Shown piece after piece: positions 1 through 6,914 of a stretch of 64,000 bases of DNA (positions are counted from its first letter, which is position 1; each line of letters starts with the position of its first letter). Made by a program: the position numbers and the translations under genes. The stretch covers positions 1,922,001 to 1,986,000 of the forward strand of contig CP032508.2 of NCBI GenBank assembly GCA_009497875.2. The letters run 5' to 3'. The stretch is from a gamma proteobacterium SS-5 (GTDB taxonomy: Bacteria; Pseudomonadota; Gammaproteobacteria; Chromatiales; Chromatiaceae). The notes under the pieces were generated by a model. It was given only the letters and a program-made list of their open reading frames with translations. It did no database searches and was not told the origin of the DNA.

Positions 1-112
1 CGCCAACCCCCCTGCATCCCAGTACCCGCCCCAGCAGTCATCCGCGCCCCAGGTGGCGGATCACCCCCAGAACGGCGGCTATGACGGGCCGGAGGACGAT
101 ATTCCTTTCTAA
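1..112 (+). CDS. ssb: Single-stranded DNA-binding protein, 3' end
   Basis: Only the last 36 codons are in the window. They encode a Pro/Gln-rich low-complexity linker that ends in the acidic tip DDIPF, followed by TAA. That tip is the hallmark of bacterial SSB, where it docks partner proteins such as exonuclease I, RecQ and Pol III chi. The OB-fold lies upstream of the window. It is convergent with nrdG, with only 18 bp between the stop codons. The tip makes the call secure although the core domain is not visible. Confidence 0.9.
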   Translation, partial: ANPPASQYPPQQSSAPQVADHPQNGGYDGPEDDIPF

Positions 113-130
113 ACAAATCCCTGTATAGCG

Positions 131-817
131 TCAGGCGTTGCGCAGTATGAGCTGGGCGAATTGATGGGTGCAGTCGTCCTGCAGCCGCTCTAGCAGGGCC
201 TTTTTCTGGCCTTCAGGGTCCGCCAGGGGCGGGTTGAGCTGTTGCAGGGCCAGGTTTTTTACCCCGGCCCGTTGCAGGCTGTCGATCAGTCGGGGCAGGC
301 GATTGTGGTGAAACAGACTGGCATCCAGGGTGATGCGGACCTCGTGCCCGGTCTGGCTGGCCAGCAGCAGCTCCAGGCTGGTCCAGGCGGCCGCGCCGCT
401 GTGCGGCGTGGCGGTGAGATCGGGGTAGTCCTGGGGCAGGGACTTGATGTCCAGGCCGACCCAGTCCAGATAGGGCAGGGCGGCGGCCAGGCGTTCAGGA
501 TAGCAGCCGGCGCTGTGCAGGCCGGTTTTGAAGCCCATGGCTTGGATGGCTTGCAGGGCCGGCGTCAGGCCCGGTTGCAGGGTGGGCTCGCCGCCGGAGA
601 AGACAATGGCATCGAGCAGGCCGCGGCGCTGGCCTAGAAAGGCCTCAAGGCCCGGCCAGTCCATGTAGGCATCGGCCTGGCGGGATTGCAGCTCGGGGTT
701 GTGGCAGTAGCCGCAGCGCCAGGGGCAGCCCTGCAGAAACACCACGGCGGCCAGCTCACCGGGGTAGTCGATGCTGGAGAAGGCCTGCAGGCCGCCGATA
801 TGGAGGGTTGGGTGCAT
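131..817 (-). CDS. nrdG: Anaerobic ribonucleoside-triphosphate reductase activating protein (radical SAM)
   Basis: A 228-residue radical SAM activase that uses a [4Fe-4S] cluster and S-adenosylmethionine to put a glycyl radical on class III ribonucleotide reductase. The cluster-binding motif CPWRCGYC (CX3CX2C) is at residues 31-38, and a Gly-rich SAM-binding SGGEP follows. The frame is open 10 codons further upstream, but the ATG at 817 (MHPTLHIGG) fits family N-termini better, and the extra codons lie in a dispersed GACGCAAAG repeat. It is the last gene of the nrdD / glycyl-radical ORF / nrdG cluster and probably shares its anaerobic promoter, although a REP-like hairpin separates it from the gene before. 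Confidence 0.9.
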   Translation of the reverse strand: MHPTLHIGGLQAFSSIDYPGELAAVVFLQGCPWRCGYCHNPELQSRQADAYMDWPGLEAFLGQRRGLLDAIVFSGGEPTLQPGLTPALQAIQAMGFKTGLHSAGCYPERLAAALPYLDWVGLDIKSLPQDYPDLTATPHSGAAAWTSLELLLASQTGHEVRITLDASLFHHNRLPRLIDSLQRAGVKNLALQQLNPPLADPEGQKKALLERLQDDCTHQFAQLILRNA

Positions 818-830
818 CTGCTCTGAATTG

Positions 831-849
831 GATCGCAAAGGACGCAAAG
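831..849. repeat. Dispersed GACGCAAAG-type repeat
   Basis: Short copy of the interspersed GCAAAGGACGCAAAG motif found many times in this window, here touching the 5' end of nrdG. Confidence 0.6.
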
Positions 850-877
850 TTTTCAGCTTATGCCAGTCGGGGCGCAG

Positions 878-956
878 GTAGGAGGGAGCGGCACAGCCGT
901 GACTCCGCTGGCTTTGGCGGCCTGCGCTGCGCCATCGCGACCAAGGTCGCTCCTAC
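878..956. repeat. REP-like palindromic intergenic repeat
   Basis: The outer ends GTAGGAG and CTCCTAC are inverted. Inside them is the near-perfect palindrome GCGACCAAGGTCGC (937-950). The arrangement resembles REP/BIME elements of gammaproteobacteria. The stop codon of the preceding small gene (953-955) lies in the right arm, so the hairpin may stabilise mRNA ends or attenuate expression of nrdG. Confidence 0.6.
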
Positions 957-1123
957 AGGGGGTGCTGGCAGGCTTCCGGGGCGCGGAAGTACTGGCGTTC
1001 CTGGTGTTCGGACTGCTTGCCGGGGTTCCAGCTGGAGACCGGGCGATGGTAGCCCATGACGCGGGTCCAGACTTCGCAGCGGGTGCGTTCGGCGTCTTTC
1101 AATAGGTTGTTTGCTTGTGACAT
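953..1123 (-). CDS. Separate glycyl-radical domain of class III ribonucleotide reductase
   Basis: A 56-codon gene starting at an ATG with a strong AGGAG ribosome-binding site 7 nt upstream. The product contains RVMGYHRPVSSWNPGKQ (from residue 21). This aligns with the C-terminal glycyl-radical segment of NrdD (RVxGY, then NxGKQxE), with Gly24 as the predicted radical site. The main NrdD protein upstream stops just after its zinc motif and lacks this segment, so the radical would have to be supplied in trans, much as YfiD can do for pyruvate formate-lyase. The gene lies between nrdD and nrdG in the same orientation. The homology is clear; the assembly with NrdD is inferred. Whether this split is known in relatives I cannot check. 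Confidence 0.8.
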   Translation of the reverse strand: MSQANNLLKDAERTRCEVWTRVMGYHRPVSSWNPGKQSEHQERQYFRAPEACQHPL

Positions 1124-1167
1124 TTCAGGCTCCTGAGATGGTTGATTTGACTTGAATGGATCGGCTG

Positions 1168-1199
1168 TCCCGGATTCCGCTGCGCTTCATCCGGGCTAC
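1168..1199. repeat. CCCGGATT..ATCCGGGCTAC palindromic repeat
   Basis: One copy of a family of about 32-36 bp imperfect palindromes of the form TAGCCCGGAT-loop-ATCCGGGCTA, found in at least seven intergenic gaps here. Confidence 0.6.
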
Positions 1200-1219
1200 A
1201 TCGTTGCAACTTGTAAAAA

Positions 1220-1252
1220 CTCTTTGCGGTTCTTTGCGTTCTTTGCGTTCCG
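1220..1252. repeat. Dispersed TTTGCGTTCTTTGCG repeat
   Basis: Near-tandem CTTTGCGGTT / CTTTGCGTT / CTTTGCGTTC units just downstream of nrdD. This is the opposite orientation to the copy at 831-849, so the pair brackets the glycyl-radical ORF. Confidence 0.6.
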
Positions 1253-1271
1253 CATTTTGTCTCCGGCTTCG

Positions 1272-3314
1272 CTAAGCAGCGCTGCGCTCGCCACCCTCCC
1301 GCTGTTTCTTCTCCAGCAACTCGGCATCGCAGCGCGGGCAGAATTCGTGCTCGCCGCTGAGGTAGCCGTGGGTCGGGCAGATGGAGAAGGTCGGCGTGAT
1401 GGTGATGTAGGGCAGGCGGAAGTTCTCCAGCGAGCGGCGCACCAGGCGTTTGCAGGCATCGGCGCTGGATAGGCGCTCGCCCAGGTAGAGATGCAGCACG
1501 GTGCCGCCGGTGTATTTGGTCTGCAGCGCCTCCTGCATGGCCAGGGCCTGGAAGGGGTCGTCGGTGTGGCCCACCGGCAGTTGCGAGCTGTTGGTGTAAT
1601 AGGGCGCCTCATCGCTGCCGGCCTGAAGAATGTTCGGCCAGCGCTTGCGGTCTTCCTTGGCGAAGCGGTAGGTGGTGCCCTCCGCCGGGGTGGCCTCCAG
1701 GTTGTAGAGATGGCCGGTTTCTTCCTGGAACTCGACCATGCGTGCGCGCAGGTGATCGAGAAAGTCCAGGGCGAAGCCGTGGCCCCAGTCCGAGGTGATG
1801 TCGTGCTGATCCTGGCTGAAGTTGCGGATCATCTCGTTGATGCCGTTGATGCCGATGGTGGAGAAGTGGTTGCGCAGGGTGCCCAGGTAGCGCTTGGTGT
1901 AGGGGAAGAGGCCGGCGTCCATGTGGCGCTGAATGACCTTGCGCTTCAACTCCAGGCTGTTGCGCGCCAGCTCCAGCAGGCGGTCGAGGGCGGCGTACAG
2001 CGCCTCCTGGTCACCCTGGTGGAGAAAGCCCAGGCGGGCGCAGTTGACCGTGACCACGCCGAGGGAGCCGGTCTGCTCGGCGGAGCCGAACAGGCCGTTA
2101 CCGCGCTTGAGCAACTCGCGCAGGTCCAGCTGCAGGCGGCAGCACATGGAGCGCACCATGTTGGGCTTGAGTTCGGAGTTGAGGAAGTTCTGGAAGTAGG
2201 GCAGGCCGTACTTGGCGGTCATGGCGAACAGGCGCTCGGCGTTCTCGCTCTCCCAGGGGAAGTCCGGGGTCATGTTGTAGGTGGGGATGGGGAAGGTGAA
2301 GGCGCGGCCCTTGGCGTCGCCCTCGCTCATCACCTCGATGTAGGCGCGGTTGATCAGGTCCATCTCCGCTTGCAGCTCGCCGTAGCTGAAGGGCATTTCC
2401 ACGCCGCCGATCACCGGGATCTGCTCGCGCAGGTCCTCCGGGCAGACCCAGTCGAAGGTCAGGTTGGTGAAGGGGGTCTGGGTGCCCCAGCGTGAGGGCA
2501 CGTTGAGGTTGTAGATCAGCTCCTGGATGCACTGCTTGACCTGCTCATAATCGAGCCGGTCCTTGCGAATGAAGGGTGCCAGATAGGTGTCGAAGGAGCT
2601 GAACGCCTGGGCCCCGGCCCATTCGTTCTGCAGGGTACCGAGGAAGTTGACGATCTGGCCCACGGCGCTGGACAGGTGCTTGGGTGGCGCCGCCTCCACC
2701 TTGCCGGGTACGCCGTTGAGGCCCTCGTGCAGCAGGGTGCGCAGGGACCAGCCGGCGCAGTAGCCGGCCAGCATGTCCAGGTCGTGGATGTGGATATCAC
2801 CCTCGCGGTGGGCCTGGCCGATCTCCGGCGCATAGACGTGGGATAGCCAGTAGTTGGCGATCATTTTGCCCGAGCTGTTGAGGATCAGCCCGCCCAGGGA
2901 ATAGCCCTGATTGGCGTTGGCCTGCACCCGCCAGTCGGCCCGCTCCAGGTATTCGTTGATCGAGCTGGCCACATCCACCAGGGTGCGGCTGTCGTCGCGC
3001 AGGCGTTTGTGCTGGTCGCGATAGGCGATGTAGGCGCGTGCGGTGGCCAGGTGGTTGGCGGCGATCAGGCTCTGCTCGACGATGTCCTGCACCTGCTCGA
3101 TATCGGCCACGGCATCGGGAAAACGGCGGTGGGTGAGTACCTTGATCACCTGGGCGGCGATCAGGCCAGCCTCGTCGGCACCGAATTCACCACTGGCCTG
3201 ACCGGCGCGGAGCAGGGCGGATTCGATGCGGCGGCGGTCAAAGTCGGCCAGTTGGCCGTTGCGGCGGCGCACCGCCAGGGGAAGCTGCAGCAGGGGCTGA
3301 CATGCTGAATTCAT
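1272..3314 (-). CDS. nrdD: Anaerobic ribonucleoside-triphosphate reductase, large chain (class III)
   Basis: A 680-residue class III ribonucleotide reductase that makes dNTPs from NTPs without oxygen. Residues about 13-100 form an ATP-cone regulatory domain. The catalytic barrel includes MCCRLQLD, the likely finger-loop cysteine region, and GVVTVNC, where a second cysteine replaces the leucine of NLPR in the E. coli enzyme. The C-terminus has CPTH and CPRC, a probable zinc site, and then stops without the RVxGY glycyl-radical motif, which is encoded by the next small gene. The extra cysteine hints at a thioredoxin-type (NrdD2) rather than formate-dependent enzyme. The upstream region has an FNR box and two NrdR boxes. 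Confidence 0.92.
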   Translation of the reverse strand: MNSACQPLLQLPLAVRRRNGQLADFDRRRIESALLRAGQASGEFGADEAGLIAAQVIKVLTHRRFPDAVADIEQVQDIVEQSLIAANHLATARAYIAYRDQHKRLRDDSRTLVDVASSINEYLERADWRVQANANQGYSLGGLILNSSGKMIANYWLSHVYAPEIGQAHREGDIHIHDLDMLAGYCAGWSLRTLLHEGLNGVPGKVEAAPPKHLSSAVGQIVNFLGTLQNEWAGAQAFSSFDTYLAPFIRKDRLDYEQVKQCIQELIYNLNVPSRWGTQTPFTNLTFDWVCPEDLREQIPVIGGVEMPFSYGELQAEMDLINRAYIEVMSEGDAKGRAFTFPIPTYNMTPDFPWESENAERLFAMTAKYGLPYFQNFLNSELKPNMVRSMCCRLQLDLRELLKRGNGLFGSAEQTGSLGVVTVNCARLGFLHQGDQEALYAALDRLLELARNSLELKRKVIQRHMDAGLFPYTKRYLGTLRNHFSTIGINGINEMIRNFSQDQHDITSDWGHGFALDFLDHLRARMVEFQEETGHLYNLEATPAEGTTYRFAKEDRKRWPNILQAGSDEAPYYTNSSQLPVGHTDDPFQALAMQEALQTKYTGGTVLHLYLGERLSSADACKRLVRRSLENFRLPYITITPTFSICPTHGYLSGEHEFCPRCDAELLEKKQREGGERSAA

Positions 3315-3400
3315 CGGCTACTCCGTGTGTTTGCTGAAACCAGACCGGCCAAACCGGGCCGCTGGGGCGACCCGGTCTGGCGGGCGGTTTGATTGGGGAA

Positions 3401-3416
3401 ACACAATATGTTGTGT
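3401..3416 (-). promoter_or_regulatory. NrdR box, promoter-proximal
   Basis: ACACAATATGTTGTGT is a near-perfect match to the NrdR consensus acaCwAtATaTwGtgt. It lies about +5 to +20 relative to the inferred start of nrdD transcription and 32 bp from a second box. NrdR is the zinc-finger/ATP-cone repressor of ribonucleotide reductase operons. Confidence 0.85.
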
Positions 3417-3426
3417 CTGGGCGGTG

Positions 3427-3432
3427 ATTAGA
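3427..3432 (-). promoter_or_regulatory. Probable -10 element of nrdD
   Basis: TCTAAT on the minus strand. It would place transcription start near 3421, so the FNR box centre sits at about -41.5, the classical class II activator position. Confidence 0.55.
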
Positions 3433-3448
3433 GCACCACATCTAGTGT
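3433..3448 (-). promoter_or_regulatory. NrdR box, distal
   Basis: GCACCACATCTAGTGT matches most positions of the NrdR consensus. It starts exactly 32 bp (three helical turns) from the box at 3401, the usual tandem spacing. Confidence 0.75.
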
Positions 3449-3455
3449 TGATCCA

Positions 3456-3469
3456 TTGATGCAGATCAA
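3456..3469 (-). promoter_or_regulatory. FNR/Anr box upstream of nrdD
   Basis: TTGATGCAGATCAA matches the FNR/Anr consensus TTGATNNNNATCAA at all ten fixed positions. It predicts anaerobic activation of the nrdD operon. Confidence 0.85.
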
Positions 3470-3556
3470 GTTGGCGGGGTTTTTTTGGGGCTTCGGCTTC
3501 GCTCAGCCAGCGCACTGTGCTCAGCCAGCGGCTTGCGCTCGGCCAGCGGATTGTGC

Positions 3557-6500
3557 TTAGTGGGTGGCCTGGATCAGCTGTTCCAGCTGGGTCAGCAGCT
3601 GGTCGCGGCTGTGTTTCAGTTGGGGCAGGAGGTCCTCTGCCTGCTGGCGTTGGCCGATGCTGGCCAGTTGGCAGATCTGTTGGCCCAGATCATGTAGTTG
3701 GTGGTGGGATGCCTGGGTGGCCTGGAAGCTGTCCAGGGCCGAGAAATGCTCGCGTCCGTCGCGTTCCACCCATTCCTGGAAGGGGCAGTCCTGCGCGTGC
3801 AGGCTGGGGGGCTTGCCGCCGCTGGCGATGTAGTCCTGCACCTGTCTGACCCAGGCGCGGTGGCGGATGGCGGCGGCCAGCAGGGGCTGGTTGAGGCGGT
3901 TGACCGGGCGGATGTCGCGCCACTCCGGGTTGGGTCGCCAGGCCTTGACCCAGTCGGCCAGTTGCTCGGCGGGTAGGGGGCGGCTGATGCCATGGCCCTG
4001 GGCCAGCTCGCAGTCCAGGCGCAACAGCATGCTGCAATGGGCCTGGGTCTCCGCCCCCTCGGCCACCGCCTCGCGGCCGAAGGCGCTGGCCAGGCCGAGT
4101 ACGCCCTCCAATACGGAAAGGGCGTCGGGGTCATCCAGCATGTCGCGGACAAAGCCCTGGTCGATCTTCAGGGTGTCGGCGGAGAGGCGCTTGAGGTAGG
4201 TGAGGGAGGAGTAGCCGGTGCCGAAGTCGTCCAGGGCAAAGCCTACGTCGATGGCCCGGCATTGCTCGATCAGGCGGGCGGCCTGGTGTATGTCCTCCAG
4301 GGCCAGGCCCTCTTCTATCTCGATCTCCAGCCAGCGGCCGACGATGCCGGCCTCCTGCAGCAGATTGGCGACGCGGTGGACGAAGTCGTCCTGCTGCAAC
4401 AGCTGGGCCCCGACGTTGACGCTCAGGCGCAGACGCAGCCCGGCCTGGTGCCAAAGGGCCAGCTGGGCCAGGGCGGTGCGCATGACCCAGAGGTCGATGT
4501 CGATGGCCAGCGGCTGCTCGCGGGCGATGGCAAGAAAGGCATCCGGCAGCAGCAGGCCGCGCTGGGGGTGTTGCCAACGCAGCAGGGCCTCCACGCCGAG
4601 CACCTTGCCGGTGTAGAGATTGACCTTGGGTTGGTAGTGCAGCAGCAGTTCCCGCTGCTTCAGGGCCTGATGGATGCGGGACAGGGGTTCGTGGCGTCCC
4701 TGCAGGTGGCGGTCTCGCTCGGCGTCGAACAGGCGATAGCGGTTTTTGCCGGATTGTTTGGCCAGATACATGGCGCTATCGGCCTGTTTGAGCAGTTGTT
4801 CGGCGCTCACCGGCTGGCCCTGGGGGTAGAAGCTGACGCCCAGGCTGGCGGATACCTGGAGTATCTTCCGGCCCAGGTGGACCGGTTGCGCCGCAGCCGC
4901 CAACAGCCGATCCAGCAGGGGTTCCACGTCGCGCTTGCCATGGATGTCGATCAGCAGGGCAACAAATTCATCACCACCGAGGCGGGCCAGGCTGTCGCCC
5001 TCGCGTACCGCATCGTGCAGCCGCCGGGAGAGGGTGATTAGCAGTTCGTCACCGGCCTCGTGGCCGTGCTGGTCGTTGATCTCCTTGAACCCGTCCAGGT
5101 CGAGAAATACCACCGCCAGCAGGTCATTGCGGCGCTGCGTCTGTAGCATGGCCTGCTGCATGCGGTCGGCCAGCAGGGTGCGGTTGGGTAGGCCGGTGAG
5201 GGCATCGTAATGGGCGATGCGCTCCAGCTTATCCTGATGTTCCCTGGCCTGGGTGACATCGGAAAACAGGCCGACATAGTGGTGCAATTGCTGCTCATGG
5301 TCGTACACGGCGCTGATGCTCAGCAGTTCGACGAAGATCTCGCCGCTCTTGCGCCGGTTCCAGATCTCGCCGGTCCAGTGGCCCAGCTCCAGCAGGTCGG
5401 CCCACATGGCCTTGTAGAACAGGGGGTCGTGGCGGCCGGACTTGAGCAGGCGCGGGTTTTCGCCGATGACATCGCTGCGTTGGTAGCCGGTGATGCGACA
5501 GAAGGCCTGGTTGACATCGAGGATGCGGGCATCCGGGTCGGTGATGACTATGCCCTCGCTGGCGTGGGAGAAGACGCTGGCGGCCAGTTGCAGCTGTTTT
5601 TGCAGTTGCCGCTCCTGGGTCAGGTCGTTGAACACCAGCAGGGAGAAGCCGTGCTGGCGGCTCATGCTCAGCTCGACGATGCGCTTGCTGCCATCGGCGC
5701 ACTGGGCCTTGCTGATGATCGGCGTGGTGCGCGGGTCGTCCCCCGCCGCCAGCTGATCCAACCGTTGCAGGGCCTCATGCCAGCGCCCCTGGACCTGACG
5801 GCGCTTGTCCGCGTCGGGATAGGCCTGCTGCCACCAGTCATCCAGGGTACGGATCTGGCTGGCGGGGTAGCCGAACAGCTCGCTGAAGCGGTGATTGACC
5901 AGGCCGATGTGGCCGACCGCGCTGTCGTCCATCACCAGCATGGCCAGGCTGGAGCTTTGCACCAGGGCGCGGAAGCGCTGTTCGCTGGCGAGCAGGTCCT
6001 GCTCCCGTTGCTGGCGCAGTTGCATCTCCCCGTTCAGGGTGCGGGCAAAGCGTCGGCCGAGCAGGTGGGTGGCTGTCCCGCCCAGGGCCACCAGGGCCAG
6101 CAACAGCAGGCCCAGGCGCCAGCTTTGCCGATTGGCCAGCCGGTACAGCTGCCCCTCGGGGATGCCGACGTGCAGGCTCAGGCCGTTATCGCCGATGGCG
6201 AAGCGGGTGCTGTGCAGGCCGTCGGGCGCTTGCGGGGATGCGCCCAGATCAAACAGGGCGGTGGTGCCATGCAGCAGGCGCAGCTGGCCCTGGGGGAGGT
6301 CTTGCAGTGCCTGACGCAGGCCCTCCTCCAGGCCCTGGCCGCTGAACAGCACCAGGTCGTTGCCCACCCGGTTCTGCTCCCGGTCCTGAATCGGCGCGTC
6401 CACCAGCACCTGCAGCGGCCCCTGCTCCGGCCTGAAACCGAGCAGTTGCGGTCCCTGGGTGGCGCGGGGGGCCTGGCTCAGCTGCGGCGGCAGGGCCAGG

Positions 6501-6853
6501 CCGATGCCGGCCAGGGGTCGGCCCCTGGCGTCGAAGCGCCAGACGCCGAGCACCTGGGCGGAGCGCCGTGGTACGTCGCTGAGGATATCGTTGAGCGCCG
6601 CGCGGGCGCTGTCCCGGTCCAGCTCGCCTTGGTTGTAACGCATCAGCAGGGCACGCGCCTGGGTGCGGCTGGTGACCTGCACGGCTAGATCCTGCATGCC
6701 CCGTATCTGGCTGTGCAGGTGCGCGGCTATGGCCTCGCCCTGGCCCTGAAAATGCGCCAGGGCCTGGCCGCGCAGATTCTGGTGGAAGGGATAGATGATG
6801 ATGCCGCCGATCAGGCTGGCGAGCAGCGCCAGGCCGATCAGGGTGGTCTTCAT
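3557..6853 (-). CDS. Membrane PAS-GGDEF-EAL cyclic-di-GMP protein with C-terminal CZB domain
   Basis: A 1098-residue inner-membrane signalling protein. From the N-terminus: TM segment at about 4-22, a periplasmic region of about 220 residues, a second TM near 250-270, two PAS domains, a GGDEF domain with intact ARLGGDEF near residue 622, an EAL domain with GVEALLRW near 753 and DDFGTGYSSL, and a C-terminal region with HRAW, CPFQEW and HHQLH. The last matches the His/Cys layout of a chemoreceptor zinc-binding (CZB) domain. Both catalytic signatures look intact, so it may make or degrade c-di-GMP under zinc or redox control. The ATG at 6853 (MKTTLIGLALL) was preferred over in-frame starts that overlap the upstream gene. 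Confidence 0.87.
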   Translation of the reverse strand: MKTTLIGLALLASLIGGIIIYPFHQNLRGQALAHFQGQGEAIAAHLHSQIRGMQDLAVQVTSRTQARALLMRYNQGELDRDSARAALNDILSDVPRRSAQVLGVWRFDARGRPLAGIGLALPPQLSQAPRATQGPQLLGFRPEQGPLQVLVDAPIQDREQNRVGNDLVLFSGQGLEEGLRQALQDLPQGQLRLLHGTTALFDLGASPQAPDGLHSTRFAIGDNGLSLHVGIPEGQLYRLANRQSWRLGLLLLALVALGGTATHLLGRRFARTLNGEMQLRQQREQDLLASEQRFRALVQSSSLAMLVMDDSAVGHIGLVNHRFSELFGYPASQIRTLDDWWQQAYPDADKRRQVQGRWHEALQRLDQLAAGDDPRTTPIISKAQCADGSKRIVELSMSRQHGFSLLVFNDLTQERQLQKQLQLAASVFSHASEGIVITDPDARILDVNQAFCRITGYQRSDVIGENPRLLKSGRHDPLFYKAMWADLLELGHWTGEIWNRRKSGEIFVELLSISAVYDHEQQLHHYVGLFSDVTQAREHQDKLERIAHYDALTGLPNRTLLADRMQQAMLQTQRRNDLLAVVFLDLDGFKEINDQHGHEAGDELLITLSRRLHDAVREGDSLARLGGDEFVALLIDIHGKRDVEPLLDRLLAAAAQPVHLGRKILQVSASLGVSFYPQGQPVSAEQLLKQADSAMYLAKQSGKNRYRLFDAERDRHLQGRHEPLSRIHQALKQRELLLHYQPKVNLYTGKVLGVEALLRWQHPQRGLLLPDAFLAIAREQPLAIDIDLWVMRTALAQLALWHQAGLRLRLSVNVGAQLLQQDDFVHRVANLLQEAGIVGRWLEIEIEEGLALEDIHQAARLIEQCRAIDVGFALDDFGTGYSSLTYLKRLSADTLKIDQGFVRDMLDDPDALSVLEGVLGLASAFGREAVAEGAETQAHCSMLLRLDCELAQGHGISRPLPAEQLADWVKAWRPNPEWRDIRPVNRLNQPLLAAAIRHRAWVRQVQDYIASGGKPPSLHAQDCPFQEWVERDGREHFSALDSFQATQASHHQLHDLGQQICQLASIGQRQQAEDLLPQLKHSRDQLLTQLEQLIQATH

Positions 6854-6914
6854 TGCCTTGCGATAAAGGCAGACTATGGGGTCATTCCTGAACATATAGT
6901 GGGAGGTTAAACGC

